Below are positions 34,406-45,584 of a stretch of 64,000 nucleotides of DNA, piece by piece. Origin of the DNA: Macrotis lagotis (Eukaryota; Chordata; Mammalia; Peramelemorphia; Peramelidae). How positions within the stretch are numbered: position 1 is the first letter of the stretch; every line of letters starts with the position of its first letter. The notes beneath the pieces were generated by a model. That model was given only the letters and a program-made list of their open reading frames with translations, was not told the DNA's origin and did not search any database. The translations under genes and the position numbers were made by a program. The stretch is from assembly GCF_037893015.1 (NCBI RefSeq), contig NC_133663.1, positions 1,143,333-1,207,332 of the forward strand, given 5' to 3'.

Positions 34406-34911
34406 TCAAGTCCAAAGCAGCTAAAGGTGGCTGGCTGTTGCTGAGATCACAAAAAAACTGACCTCCCCCCCCCCCCCCCCCCCGCCCCAGCCATCTTGAC
34501 CTGGTAGGAATAGGAGAGGTAAGACCTGAACTTGGAGGGAAATTTGATAATTTTAAATATCAGTTCAAGACGCCAGGAGAGACATGCTGGGTCTTGCATG
34601 ATGCATGTGGTGTGGGTTTCATCTTAGCCAGGACTGGTCAACCTGGGCTCTAGAGACAAGACGCCATCTCCAGTGGTCTGTGAAAGGTGGGAAGCCTTTG
34701 ATGGACAAAGCAGAAGAAGGCATATTTTGGTGGATGCATGGACATGAGCCACAGCACAGTCATGGGAAGGCCCAAGATCTTGTGATGGAACAGAGGGCCT
34801 TGAATTGGTCATTCTGTAAATTAACATTTATAAAGAAAACATGCAAACAACTCTAAACAAATAAGCTATATGCAGCATAAATAGGAAACAATGAACAGAG
34901 GAAGGTGCTTA

Positions 34912-35066
34912 GAATTAAATATTTTTAAAATTTTTATTTATTTAAGGCAATTGGGTTAAGTGACTTCCCCAAGGTCACACAGCTAGGTAATTATTAAGTG
35001 TCTGAACTCAGGTCTTCCTGACTCCAGGACCAGTGCCCCATCCATGGCACCACCTAACTGCCCCTT
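34912..35066 (-). mobile_element. Marsupial tRNA-like SINE nested in L2
   Basis: Antisense copy: 'aaggcaattgggttaagtga', 'cacacagctaggtaattatt', 'ccatggcaccacctaactgc'. The flanks 'cttagaatta' on both sides are a target-site duplication. Confidence 0.9.
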
Positions 35067-35589
35067 AGAATTAGGAGGATTCCTGTAGCAAGTGGGATTT
35101 TAGTTGGGACTTGAAACCAGGGAGCTCAGTTCTGAGAGCATCAAAAAGTGTTCCAGACATGGGGGACAACCAGTAGGGGGCTGTTTACAGAAACGTCAGG
35201 AGGTGGGGACACTGAAGCAAAGAATATGTGGAGGTAAGTAAAGTGTAAAAAGCTGGAAAGCAAGGAGAAGGCAGATTTGGAATGTCAAACAAGGGGTTTT
35301 GTGTTTGATCATGGAGGCCACAGGAAGCAGATGACCTGGTCAGGCCTGGCCTTTAGGAAAAATCACTCTAGGGGAAAGGTGGAGATGTACTGGAGTAGGG
35401 AGAGATTTGGGGCAGGCAAATCCCCAAGCAGCTACTGTAGTGATCCAGGTGTGAAGAGGGTGGGAACAGAGTCAGAGGAGAGAAGGGGACTTGTCCTAGA
35501 AATGGTGTACAGTTAAAATTGCCCAGAGACGCTGCAGAGGTGAAATCCCCAACAGATGTTGCAGGAGTGAATTGATCAGAGATGTTCAG

Positions 35590-38500
35590 GGATGAGATGG
35601 ACCAGTGCAGGGTGAGAGGGGCCAGTGCAGGGGTGAGAGGGACCAGTGCAGGGTGAGAGGGGCCAGTGCAGGGGTGAGAGGGACCAGTGCAGGGTGAGAG
35701 GGACCAGTGCAGGGTGAGAGGGGCCAGTGCAGGGTGAGAGGGGCCAGTGCAGGGTGAGATGGACCAGTGCAGGGGTGAGAGGGGCCAGTGCAGGGTGAGA
35801 GGGGCCAGTGCAGGGTGAGAGGGACCAGTGCAGGGGTGAGAGGGGCCAGTGCAGGGGTGAGATGGGCCAGTGCAGGGTGAGAGGGACCAGTGCAGGGTGA
35901 GAGGGACCAGTGCAGGGTGAGAGGGACCAGTGCAGGGTGAGAGGGGCCAGTGCAGGGTGAGAGGGGCCAGTGCAGGGTGAGAGGGACCAGTGCAGGGTGA
36001 GAGGGGCCAGTGCAGGGTGAGAGGGACCAGTGCAGGGGTGAGATGGACCAGTGCAGGGTGAGAGGGACCAGTGCAGGGTGAGAGGGACCAGTGCAGGGTG
36101 AGAGGGGCCAGTGCAGGGGTGAGAGGGGCCAGTGCAGGGTGAGAGGGGGCCAGTGCAGGGTGAGAGGGACCAGTGCAGGGTGAGAGGGGCCAGTGCAGGG
36201 TGAGAGGGACCAGTGCAGGGTGAGAGGGGCCAGTGCAGGGTGAGAGGGACCAGTGCAGGGTGAGAGGGACCAGTGCAGGGTGAGAGGGACCAGTGCAGGG
36301 TGAGAGGGACCAGTGCAGGGTGAGAGGGGCCAGTGCAGGGTGAGATGGAAGGGGTGAGATGGACCAGTGCAGGGTGAGAGGGGCCAGTGCAGGGTGAGAG
36401 GGGCCAGTGCAGGGTGAGAGGGGCCAGTGCAGGGTGAGAGGGGCCAGTGCAGGGTGAGAGGGGCCAGTGCAGGGTGAGAGGGGCCAGTGCAGGGTGAGAG
36501 GGGCCAGTGCAGGGTGAGAGGGGCCAGTGCAGGGTGAGAGGGACCAGTGCAGGGTGAGAGGGACGAGTGCAGGGTGAGAGGGGCCAGTGCAGGGGTGAGA
36601 GGGGCCAGTGCAGGGTGAGAGGGGCCAGTGCAGGGTGAGAGGGGCCAGTGCAGGGTGAGAGGGGCCAGTGCAGGGTGAGAGGGACCAGTGCAGGGTGAGA
36701 GGGGCCAGTGCAGGGTGAGAGGGACGAGTGCAGGGTGAGAGGGACCAGTGCAGGGTGAGAGGGACGAGTGCAGGGTGAGAGGGACGAGTGCAGGGTGAGA
36801 GGGACGAGTGCAGGGTGAGAGGGACCAGTGCAGGGTGAGAGGGACGAGTGCAGGGTGAGAGGGGCCAGTGCAGGGTGAGAGGGACGAGTGCAGGGTGAGA
36901 GGGGCCAGTGCAGGGTGAGAGGGGCCAGTGCAGGGTGAGAGGGACCAGTGCAGGGTGAGAGGGACGAGTGCAGGGTGAGAGGGGCCAGTGCAGGGGTGAG
37001 AGGGACCAGTGCAGGGTGAGAGGGGCCAGTGCAGGGTGAGAGGGACGAGTGCAGGGTGAGAGGGACCAGTGCAGGGTGAGAGGGACCAGTGCAGGGTGAG
37101 AGGGACCAGTGCAGGGTGAGAGGGGCCAGTGCAGGGGTGAGAGGGGCCAGTGCAGGGTGAGAGGGGCCAGTGCAGGGTGAGAGGGGCCAGTGCAGGGTGA
37201 GAGGGGCCAGTGCAGGGTGAGAGGGGCCAGTGCAGGGGTGAGAGGGACCAGTGCAGGGTGAGAGGGGCCAGTGCAGGGTGAGAGGGGCCAGTGCAGGGGT
37301 GAGAGGGACCAGTGCAGGGTGAGAGGGGCCAGTGCAGGGTGAGAGGGACCAGTGCAGGGTGAGAGGGACCAGTGCAGGGTGAGAGGGGCCAGTGCAGGGT
37401 GAGAGGGACCAGTGCAGGGTGAGAGGGACCAGTGCAGGGTGAGAGGGGCCAGTGCAGGGTGAGAGGGACGAGTGCAGGGTGAGAGGGACCAGTGCAGGGT
37501 GAGAGGGACCAGTGCAGGGTGAGAGGGACCAGTGCAGGGGTGAGAGGGACGAGTGCAGGGTGTGAGAGGGGGTGAGAGGGGCCAGTGCAGGGTGAGAGGG
37601 GCCAGTGCAGGGTGAGAGGGGCCAGTGCAGGGTGAGAGGGACCAGTGCAGGGTGAGAGGGGCCAGTGCAGGGTGAGAGGGGCCAGTGCAGGGTGAGAGGG
37701 GCCAGTGCAGGGTGAGAGGGACCAGTGCAGGGTGAGAGGGGCCAGTGCAGGGTGAGAGGGGCCAGTGCAGTGCAGGGTGAGAGGGGCCAGTGCAGGGTGA
37801 GAGGGAGTGCAGGGTGAGAGGGGCCAGTGCAGGGTGAGAGGGACGAGTGCAGGGTGAGAGGGACCAGTGCAGGGTGAGAGGGACGAGTGCAGGGTGAGAG
37901 GGGAGTGCAGGGTGAGAGGGACGAGTGCAGGGTGAGAGGGACCAGTGCAGGGTGAGAGGGACGAGTGCAGGGTGAGAGGGGCCAGTGCAGGGTGAGAGGG
38001 GCCAGTGCAGGGTGAGAGGGGCCAGTGCAGGGTGAGAGGGGCCAGTGCAGGGTGAGAGGGACCAGTGCAGGGTGAGAGGGACCAGTGCAGGGTGAGAGGG
38101 GCCAGTGCAGGGTGAGAGGGGCCAGTGCAGGGTGAGAGGGACCAGTGCAGGGTGAGAGGGGCCAGTGCAGGGTGAGAGGGGCCAGTGCAGGGTGAGAGGG
38201 GCCAGTGCAGGGTGAGAGGGGCCAGTGCAGGGTGAGAGGGGCCAGTGCAGGGTGAGAGGGACCAGTGCAGGGTGAGAGGGGCCAGTGCAGGGGTGAGAGG
38301 GACCAGTGCAGGGTGAGAGGGGCCAGTGCAGGGTGAGAGGGGCCAGTGCAGGGTGAGAGGGACCAGTGCAGGGTGAGAGGGGCCAGTGCAGGGTGAGAGG
38401 GACCAGTGCAGGGTGAGAGGGACCAGTGCAGGGTGAGAGGGGCCAGTGCAGGGTGAGAGGGGCCAGTGCAGGGTGAGAGGGACCAGTGCAGGGTGAGAGG

Positions 38501-39815
38501 GACCAGTGCAGGGTGAGAGGGACCAGTGCAGGGGTGAGAGGGACCAGTGCAGGGTGAGAGGGGCCAGTGCAGGGTGAGAGGGGCCAGTGCAGGGTGAGAG
38601 GGACCAGTGCAGGGTGAGAGGGGCCAGTGCAGGGTGAGAGGGGCCAGTGCAGGGTGAGAGGGACCAGTGCAGGGTGAGAGGGACCAGTGCAGGGTGAGAG
38701 GGGCCAGTGCAGGGGTGAGAGGGGCCAGTGCAGGGTGAGAGGGACCAGTGCAGGGTGAGAGGGGCCAGTGCAGGGTGAGAGGGGCCAGTGCAGGGGTGAG
38801 AGGGACGAGTGCAGGGTGAGAGGGGCCAGTGCAGGGTGAGAGGGGCCAGTGCAGGGGTGAGAGGGACCAGTGCAGGGTGAGAGGGGCCAGTGCAGGGTGA
38901 GAGGGGCCAGTGCAGGGTGAGAGGGGCCAGTGCAGGGTGAGAGGGGCCAGTGCAGGGGTGAGAGGGACCAGTGCAGGGTGAGAGGGGCCAGTGCAGGGTG
39001 AGAGGGGCCAGTGCAGGGGTGAGAGGGACCAGTGCAGGGTGAGAGGGGCCAGTGCAGGGTGAGAGGGACCAGTGCAGGGTGAGAGGGGCCAGTGCAGGGT
39101 GAGAGGGGCCAGTGCAGGGTGAGAGGGGCCAGTGCAGGGTGAGAGGGGCCAGTGCAGGGTGAGAGGGGCCAGTGCAGGGTGAGAGGGGCCAGTGCAGGGT
39201 GAGAGGGGCCAGTGCAGGGTGAGAGGGACGAGTGCAGGGTGAGAGGGGGCCAGTGCAGGGTGAGAGGGGCCAGTGCAGGGTGAGAGGGACCAGTGCAGGG
39301 TGAGAGGGACCAGTGCAGGGTGAGAGGGACCAGTGCAGGGTGAGAGGGACCAGTGCAGGGTGAGAGGGACCAGTGCAGGGTGAGAGGGGCCAGTGCAGGG
39401 TGAGAGGGACCAGTGCAGGGTGAGAGGGACCAGTGCAGGGTGAGAGGGGCCAGTGCAGGGTGAGAGGGACCAGTGCAGGGTGAGAGGGGCCAGTGCAGGG
39501 TGAGAGGGGCCAGTGCAGGGTGAGAGGGACCAGTGCAGGGTGAGAGGGACCAGTGCAGGGTGAGAGGGACCAGTGCAGGGTGAGAGGGACGAGTGCAGGG
39601 GTGAGAGGGGCCAGTGCAGGGTGAGAGGGGCCAGTGCAGGGTGAGAGGGACCAGTGCAGGGTGAGAGGGGCCAGTGCAGGGTGAGAGGGGCCAGTGCAGG
39701 GTGAGAGGGGCCAGTGCAGGGTGAGAGGGACCAGTGCAGGGTGAGAGGGGCCAGTGCAGGGTGAGAGGGACCAGTGCAGGGTGAGAGGGACCAGTGCAGG
39801 GTGAGAGGGGCCAGA
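35590..39815. repeat. 4.2-kb minisatellite, 20-bp unit, about 210 copies
   Basis: Consensus plus-strand unit GAGAGGGRCCAGTGCAGGGT (R = G or A). Common variants are a 21-mer with CAGGGG, a GACGAG form, and a GAGATGG form found only near the left end. Irregular spots are near 36340-36360 and 37560-37580. Every unit has GGG and often GGGG on the plus strand. The minus strand lacks stop codons in all frames, producing spurious open frames of over 1,400 codons (35576-40000 and 35586-39848) with the periodic peptide LSPCTGPSHPALAPLTLHWP. No start context, splice site or relative suggests a gene. The array lies between two copies of 'gctgcagaggtgaaa' (about 35530 and 39816) inside an L2 element. Confidence 0.97.
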
Positions 39816-40634
39816 GGCTGCAGAGGTGAAACTGACAAACCTTGACACCTTAATGGATCGGGATGAGAGTCAATGAGGAGTCCAGGGTTGTGAGTCTGGG
39901 GGACCATGAGGATGGGGATACCCTGGACAGTAATAGAGAAGATAGGAAAAGGGGAGCATTTAAGGGAAAAGAAAATAATTTCCGTTTTGGACATGTTCAA
40001 TTTAAGATGTCTACTGGATACCTATAGTTCAAAACATCTAAGAGGCAGTTGGAGATGTAAGATTGGAAGTCAACAGAAAGATTGGTGCAGGAAAGATAAA
40101 TTTGAGAGATCACCAGCACAGATGGTAATTAAATTCATGGGAGCTGATGAGATCTCCAAGTGAAGAGTCATGGAGGGAGAAGAGAAGAGAACCCAGGAAC
40201 AGAACCTGAAGGACACCTATCGGTAGAGGGTGTGATCAGGAAGAGAATCCAACAAAAGAGGCAGAAGAGGAGTGGACAGAGAGGGAGGAGAAGCAATAGG
40301 AAGTGCTCCTGAAAACCCAGAGAGAGCCATGACAAGGAGAGAGCGACTAACAACACCATCCAAGGCTGCCAAGAGGTTAAGGAGAATGAGAAGGAGAATA
40401 AGAAAAAAATGCCACTAGATCTGGTCATTCAGAGATCTCTGGCAATTTTGCAGAGAGCAGTTTTGGTGGAGTGATGCGATCAGAAGTTAGAATGTAAGAA
40501 GTTAAAAAGAAAATGAGAGGAGAGACACAGTGGAGGTGCCTAGTGTAGATGCCCTTGGCCACAAAGAGCAGAAGAGACAAAGTATGAGAGTTAGTGGAGA
40601 TGGATGAATCAAGGGAGAATTTTTTCAGGTTGGG

Positions 40635-40638
<4 letters not shown>

Positions 40639-40700
<62 letters not shown>
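40639..40700. repeat. (GA)31 microsatellite
   Basis: An uninterrupted AG tract of about 62 bases within the 5' part of the same antisense L2. Confidence 0.9.
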
Positions 40701-40706
<6 letters not shown>

Positions 40707-40959
40707 GATATATGTGAGAGGGGACAGTCTGTTGGAGAAGATAGGATGGAAAGGAGTCACACGTACAGGAAAAGGGTTGACCTTGGTCAGGAGAGAGGCT
40801 TCTTCATCTTGTGAGATGAGTAAAGGAGGACAGAGGAGCAAAATGTATCAGAGTGATGGGGACGAGGAAGCCTCAAATGCCAAGGCATCTCTTGTTTCTA
40901 ATTGTCTGGAAGGGAGATGCTTCTTTGGGGGGGTTCTTTAGGGTCTTTCTGCCCAAGAC

Positions 40960-41800
40960 CTCTTCTGAATTCTCCAGTTGTCCTCCTCTAGATATTTTTT
41001 TGAGATATCTGGTTTTCTCTGGTAAAATGAAACCTCCTTGAAGGCAGAGATCCATTTCATTTTTGCTCTTCTCCCAGTTCAGACCCTACAGCCATTAAAC
41101 TGGGGAGCAGCCACTGGGGAAAAGGAGCCCATTATGTGTCCCCCCAACTGCCATCTCACTACTCCTGGAAGGGCAGGCAGGCCAGCCCATCGGAAGCACC
41201 TGGCACCTTGAGAAAGCAGCAGGAGGAAGGGGATATGTCCACTACACTTGGACCCTGAAGGAGACTGTCCAGGGTCCTGGACTGAAGAGTGGTCTCCCAG
41301 ATCACCATCTCTGCTGCCAGCCTGGCCTCAGGAGTTGTCATTCAGAGGAGCAACTCTTGTGGGGATGCTGTCAATTGGCATTACATTGGTGGGCACCGAG
41401 CGCTGCAGCCCTAGAAAACCAACATCTCCCTCCTCAGTCCTCGGTTCTGCCCAGGGGCTCAGTGACAGAAACAGAAAGTTCTTTTAGTGGAAACAACAGT
41501 AGAGAAGAGACCTGACCTTCCACCCCACTGTTGCCCCATAAAGACCTGCCCCTAAAACATTCCACATTAGACTGTAAGCTCCCTGAGAGCAAGGACTGCC
41601 TGACATGTACCCCTTGGGATACCGTAGGTCTTAATCTGCTTTGGCACTTGTTCATTTAGATGCTCTATATTCTTAAAAGGCTTCCCAGAGCCCTAAGGGG
41701 TGTGGTCCAGGGTCCCACAGCAGGACGAGCCACAGGTGGCACTTGAACCCAAACCCTTCTGACTCCCAGACTAAGAGCACTGTCTGACACCCAGTAGACA
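40960..41800. mobile_element. L2 3' ends and antisense MIR
   Basis: Plus-strand L2 ends occur at about 40990-41110 ('cctccttgaaggcagagatc') and 41540-41660 ('attagactgtaagctccctg', 'agagcaaggactgcctgac'). An antisense MIR follows at about 41690-41770 ('cacttgaacccaaacccttc'), with another short L2 end at 41780-41815 ('agtagacactcaataaatgc'). Confidence 0.65.
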
Positions 41801-41854
41801 CTCAATAAATGCCCGAGGGTTTGGGGTTATACATTTAAAAAAAAATTCTTCCCC

Positions 41855-41965
41855 TTTCTCATACCTCACTTTGATTTCGTTTTGCCTCTGCCTCTGTCTG
41901 TCTCCCTCCCTCTGCCTCTCCCCCACCTTCCATCTCCCCCTCTCATACCTCACTTTGATTTCCTG
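41855..41965. repeat. Direct repeat flanking a C/T-rich tract
   Basis: 'ctcatacctcactttgattt' occurs twice, starting at about 41858 and 41943, separated by a low-complexity C/T stretch. It looks like a local duplication. Confidence 0.7.
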
Positions 41966-42473
41966 TTCTGTCACTTCTGCCCCCCCCCCCCGACCTACAG
42001 AGCAGGTGGGTTATAGACTGGGCCCCTGTGTAGGGTGGACTGGAAAGGGGATTGGTGCAGGAAGACCAGTCAGGTCAGGGCCAACCAGAGCCAGTGGTTA
42101 GGGGAGTTTTTTCCTCACTCACCCCCCATCCCCAACCCCGCCCCATTAGGTAAGCTCAGTCCCTGGGCAAAGTCCCAGACTAGGTGAGACCATTAACTGG
42201 ATGGAAGTTGGGGGAGGGAGACGAAAGAGGAGGAAGCACAAGTCAGGAGTCTGGAAGGCCAGGCCGAGGCGAGGCAACTGAGGCTGTCACAGGGTCAACA
42301 CCGAACAGGTGGCAACTGGACCTTGAAAGAGGCAACCTAGGGGAGCAGAGCTCAGGGGGACAGAAGTTAGGCTGTAGGGGCTGAGGGAGGGGATGAGAGG
42401 GTCCGTTTGTAGGAACCAAGATAAAAGAGGAAGGGAGAAGGGCAAAGAGGGACCGAACCCAGGGAGGGGGGAG

Positions 42474-42544
42474 ACAGAGACAGAGAGGGAGACAGAGAGA
42501 CAGACAGACAGACAGACAGAGACGGAGACAGAGATACAGAGAGG

Positions 42545-42576
<32 letters not shown>
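42474..42576. repeat. (GACA)n/(GA)n low-complexity tract
   Basis: 'gagacagagacagagaggga', 'gacagacagacagacagaga' and a closing GA run. Confidence 0.85.
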
Positions 42577-44029
42577 AGGGAAAGGAAGGGAAAACTACCT
42601 TTTAGGGGAGGGGGTGGGATGGGAATGAAAGGCACTCTAAGAAGGGTCCCTTGGAAGAGTAGATGGGGGAGATGCAGAAGACTTGGGGGTGGGGTAGTAT
42701 TGTGAGATGGGGATACAAATTACCAGTGGTCTGAGTTTTCTCTGGAAAACCGGAGTTGAGGGGAGTGAAAGTAAATGGGGGTTGGAGGAGCTTGGGGCTG
42801 AGGTTTGGCTCTCCGCTGGTGGAGGAGTGCTGCAGAGGAGCAAGGCTGCAGGGCAGGGATGGGTCTGGAGGCCAGGCCAAGCCTACTGCCCAGTTTTAGG
42901 CCGGGTCCCAAGTGCTTTGGGAGCAGGTTGCTGCCTGAGGAGCTCTGCAGTGCTAGCCAGCTGCCTCAGCTTCAAGGGCATGAGGAGGCCGGGCCTTTGG
43001 CCCTGACTCTGCCAGCCTCTCCTGCCTGGAAGCCAGCCCTCATGGCAGTGCCACCGTTGTCTTCACCACCTTCTCAATTCTAGAGGAGCAGCGTGGCTGC
43101 CCTCATTGGTAGTCCCCCCACTCCGCCTTCTGCCCCGCTCCTGCCACCCCCCCGAGCTGGGTCCAGAGACGCATACATCCTCCATAGCCTCGCGAGCATG
43201 CATGTGTGTGGTGTGCACCGATGTCTCCAGACACAGGCTTACCTGCCTGGTGCATACACCAGGAGAAATGTCCCCGGGGAATTCTGTTCTCTCTTGTCCA
43301 GTGTCACTGAGGAAATGGGAGCTGCCAGGCCATGGAGGGTGCTGCCGGTTGTCTCCCATGGGGAGCTCCTCCTGGGGCCTCCATTGGGGGATGGGCCCAG
43401 GTCGACCCCCTTCCTCTTCCTCCCAGCTCTGCTTCAGTCTGTCTAGATTTGGATGCTGTAGCCCAGTTGAGCCTCACTTCCTCTGCCTGTTTTCATTAAT
43501 TCATTAATCGATCGAACCATTCCTTGGACAAAAGTTAAAAGAAATCATGCCTTTGGCAGAGGATCTTCCTTTGTTAGGGGTCAGCTCCTTGGCAATGGGG
43601 TCTGAGTTCTTTGCGGTATTTGCTCTCGGCATGGTGCTGGGAGGCAGCCCGGAGACTGACAGCTGAGGAGGGTCTGGTCCTGGACTGGTGATGCTCCCAG
43701 CACTCCCTGCTTTTCCTTGGATCTCCTTGGGTGATTAAAAGCTGCTTTAAAGGGTGACTGAGAGCCCTAAGTGGGAGACTGGAGGCAGTTCCAGCTCTGA
43801 TTTCATTCCTATGTCAGAACAGCTTCCTTCTGTTTGATTGATAAATGATAATGCCTCTTGTGGGTGTCTACGATCTCCACATCTTGGCAGATTGGGGGGC
43901 AGCAAGATGATGCTCATTTACAGATCGGGGCGGGGGGGGCCTGAGCACTTGTCCCCAATCCCCGGGACCTTTGTAAAATCTGGGCCCAAGCTTAGCTAGC
44001 CCAACATTCCAGTCAAACCCATACCCCCC

Positions 44030-44310
44030 CTCGACGGTGCCCATGCCTTTCTAACCTGTCTCCCAGCTTCCTGATTTCCTCCCAGGATATATTACCAGTG
44101 ACATCCCTAAGTCTGTCCCTTTCTGAGAGTCCTGCAGCTTGCTGGCTTCTGACCTTCCTGCTTGGGGAAGGCCTGCAGGCAGAGACAGGCTGGCATCCTC
44201 AGCCCCTGTGTTCCCATTAGACTGGCAGCTCCTTGAGGGTCTTTCCTCACATCCCTAGAGCTTCACCTGGCACCTGGCACCCAGCATCTAGGAGAAGGCC
44301 CTCAGGAGAC
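44030..44310 (+). mobile_element. L2 LINE 3' part
   Basis: 'cattagactggcagctcctt' and 'gagggtctttcctcacatcc', then 'ttcacctggcacctggcacc', fit a diverged sense L2 end. Confidence 0.55.
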
Positions 44311-44499
44311 AGTGGTTTGAGTGACTGGCTGGAGCTGCTTCCTCTGCCAAGCTCAGACCCAGGGCCTCAGATGGGAGGGATAGACTTAAATGCTTTGCAG
44401 CCCTGAAAGCTTTCAGGGAGGGGCCCAGTGAAATGAAGCTACTGAAAAAGGGTGAAAATGATGGGAAAAAGCACAGAGGCCTCCTGGGACCATGGGCAG

Positions 44500-44689
44500 C
44501 CGCTGCAACAACAGCAGCTGCCCGCCAGAGCCAGAGCCAGAGCCGCCTCCCTCCTCGGGCGGTACTTAAGGCCCCTCACTCTAGCTTCACCAGCTGCAGC
44601 CCCAGCTCAGCCAAGGGAAGCAAGGGGGCTCTGACCAGGGCCAGCCGCACCCCTGGGGAACACCTGTCCTCCTGCGGGTGACCACCAAG
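44500..44689 (+). promoter_or_regulatory. Candidate TRPV1 untranslated first exon / promoter
   Basis: A locally GC-rich, repeat-free stretch rich in GCC/CAG/CCAGAG blocks, with a TATA-like 'tacttaag' (about 44562), ends at an excellent donor accaccaag|gtgagtcg (44689/44690). It is on the TRPV1 strand, about 5.3 kb upstream of the acceptor of the first coding exon. No conservation data are available and the assignment is a guess. Confidence 0.25.
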
Positions 44690-45334
44690 GTGAGTCGGGC
44701 CCTGCTCAGTCATCCAGAGGGAGGCACAAGGTGTAGCTTGTGAGAGCCAAGGCCTCAGAGCTCATCTGGGGAGGTTGCTGTTGGCTGGTCCTCAAAGGGC
44801 AGGAGAAGAAGCCCAGGTCCCTTGCCCAGGGCCAGAGCAGTGGTGTCCGCTTGAGACAACAATTCTGCTTCCGACAAAGCTCTAGGGCATTGTCCCCAAA
44901 GGAGATGGGCAAGGAGGGCGGGGGCCCGTGCCAGATCATGCTCCCCGGCTCTTGGGCTCCTGGACCTGCCTCTCTTTCTTTCCAGCTGCCTTCCTGCTCT
45001 TGTGCCCCACCCATGTGGCCACCTGAGGCAGCTCCTTCAGAAGCAGCCCATCTAATGGTGGGGGGCAGGGGTTGGGGGTGGCACACTGACAGCCAGGGCC
45101 CCCTCTGCTGTGCCTTGAAGCAGAAACCCTGACCCACTGAGGCAAGGCTAAGCCCTCAGAGCCCAGGGTGCCATGGCAGTCACAGGTGGCACTCATCTGG
45201 GGGCCAGTTCCTGATCCAGGAAGCCTGGCCTGAGCTCAAGGGCCCAGCTGTGCCAGACATGGGTACCCACAGACACCCTGCTGCCATCTCCACTGAGTGT
45301 GACTGGAGAAACCAGATGACCAACCATTGTTCTT

Positions 45335-45440
45335 GGAGGAGGAGGAAGAGAGGGGAGGAGAGGGGGAAGAGGGAATGGAGGGGAGGAGGGAAAAAGGAGG
45401 ATGGGGAGGAGGTAGAGGAGGGGGACAGGGAGGAGGGATG
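45335..45440. repeat. Polypurine (GGA)n tract
   Basis: About 100 bases of nearly pure purine ('ggaggaggaagagaggggag', 'gaggaggtagaggaggggga'). Confidence 0.85.
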
Positions 45441-45584
45441 CCCAAGCACAGCAGCCTCTTGGAGATGGTAGAGAGAGGTTAGAGGCTCAGCAGCAGTGGT
45501 GACTCTATGGAGGGGGGATATCTGACCTGGGAGTCCCAGTTCTGGGCCTGGGTTCTGTCAAGAGGTAGGGCAAGGGTAGGAGTC

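Larger units (their letters stand above)
34820..40885 (-). mobile_element. L2 LINE, antisense, carrying a SINE and the giant minisatellite
   Basis: The plus strand shows the reverse complement of L2. The 3' region lies at left ('acatttataaagaaaacatg', 'attttagttgggacttgaaa'). The reverse-transcriptase coding region is at right. On the minus strand it reads MNMSKTEIIFFSLKC, VQGIPILMVPQTHNPG and LLIDSHPDPL, and 5' of that a remnant of the GVPQGSVLGPLLF block (CPSGSVPGFSSLLP). These are L2/CR1-clade reverse-transcriptase C-terminal motifs. The copy is interrupted by an antisense SINE, the 20-bp array and a (GA)n tract. Without them it is about 1.7 kb, and it is too broken to encode a protein. 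Confidence 0.8.

Noticed and set aside
35576-40000. A 1,474-codon minus-strand open frame (and a 1,420-codon sister) as a novel repeat protein
   Set aside because: It is the stop-free reading of a 20-bp minisatellite appended to an L2 reverse-transcriptase remnant. The same peptide appears in all frames and no gene structure surrounds it.
40168-40428. A small membrane-protein-like minus-strand frame
   Set aside because: The hydrophobic sequence is decayed L2 reverse transcriptase (CPSGSVPG remnant), not a host gene.
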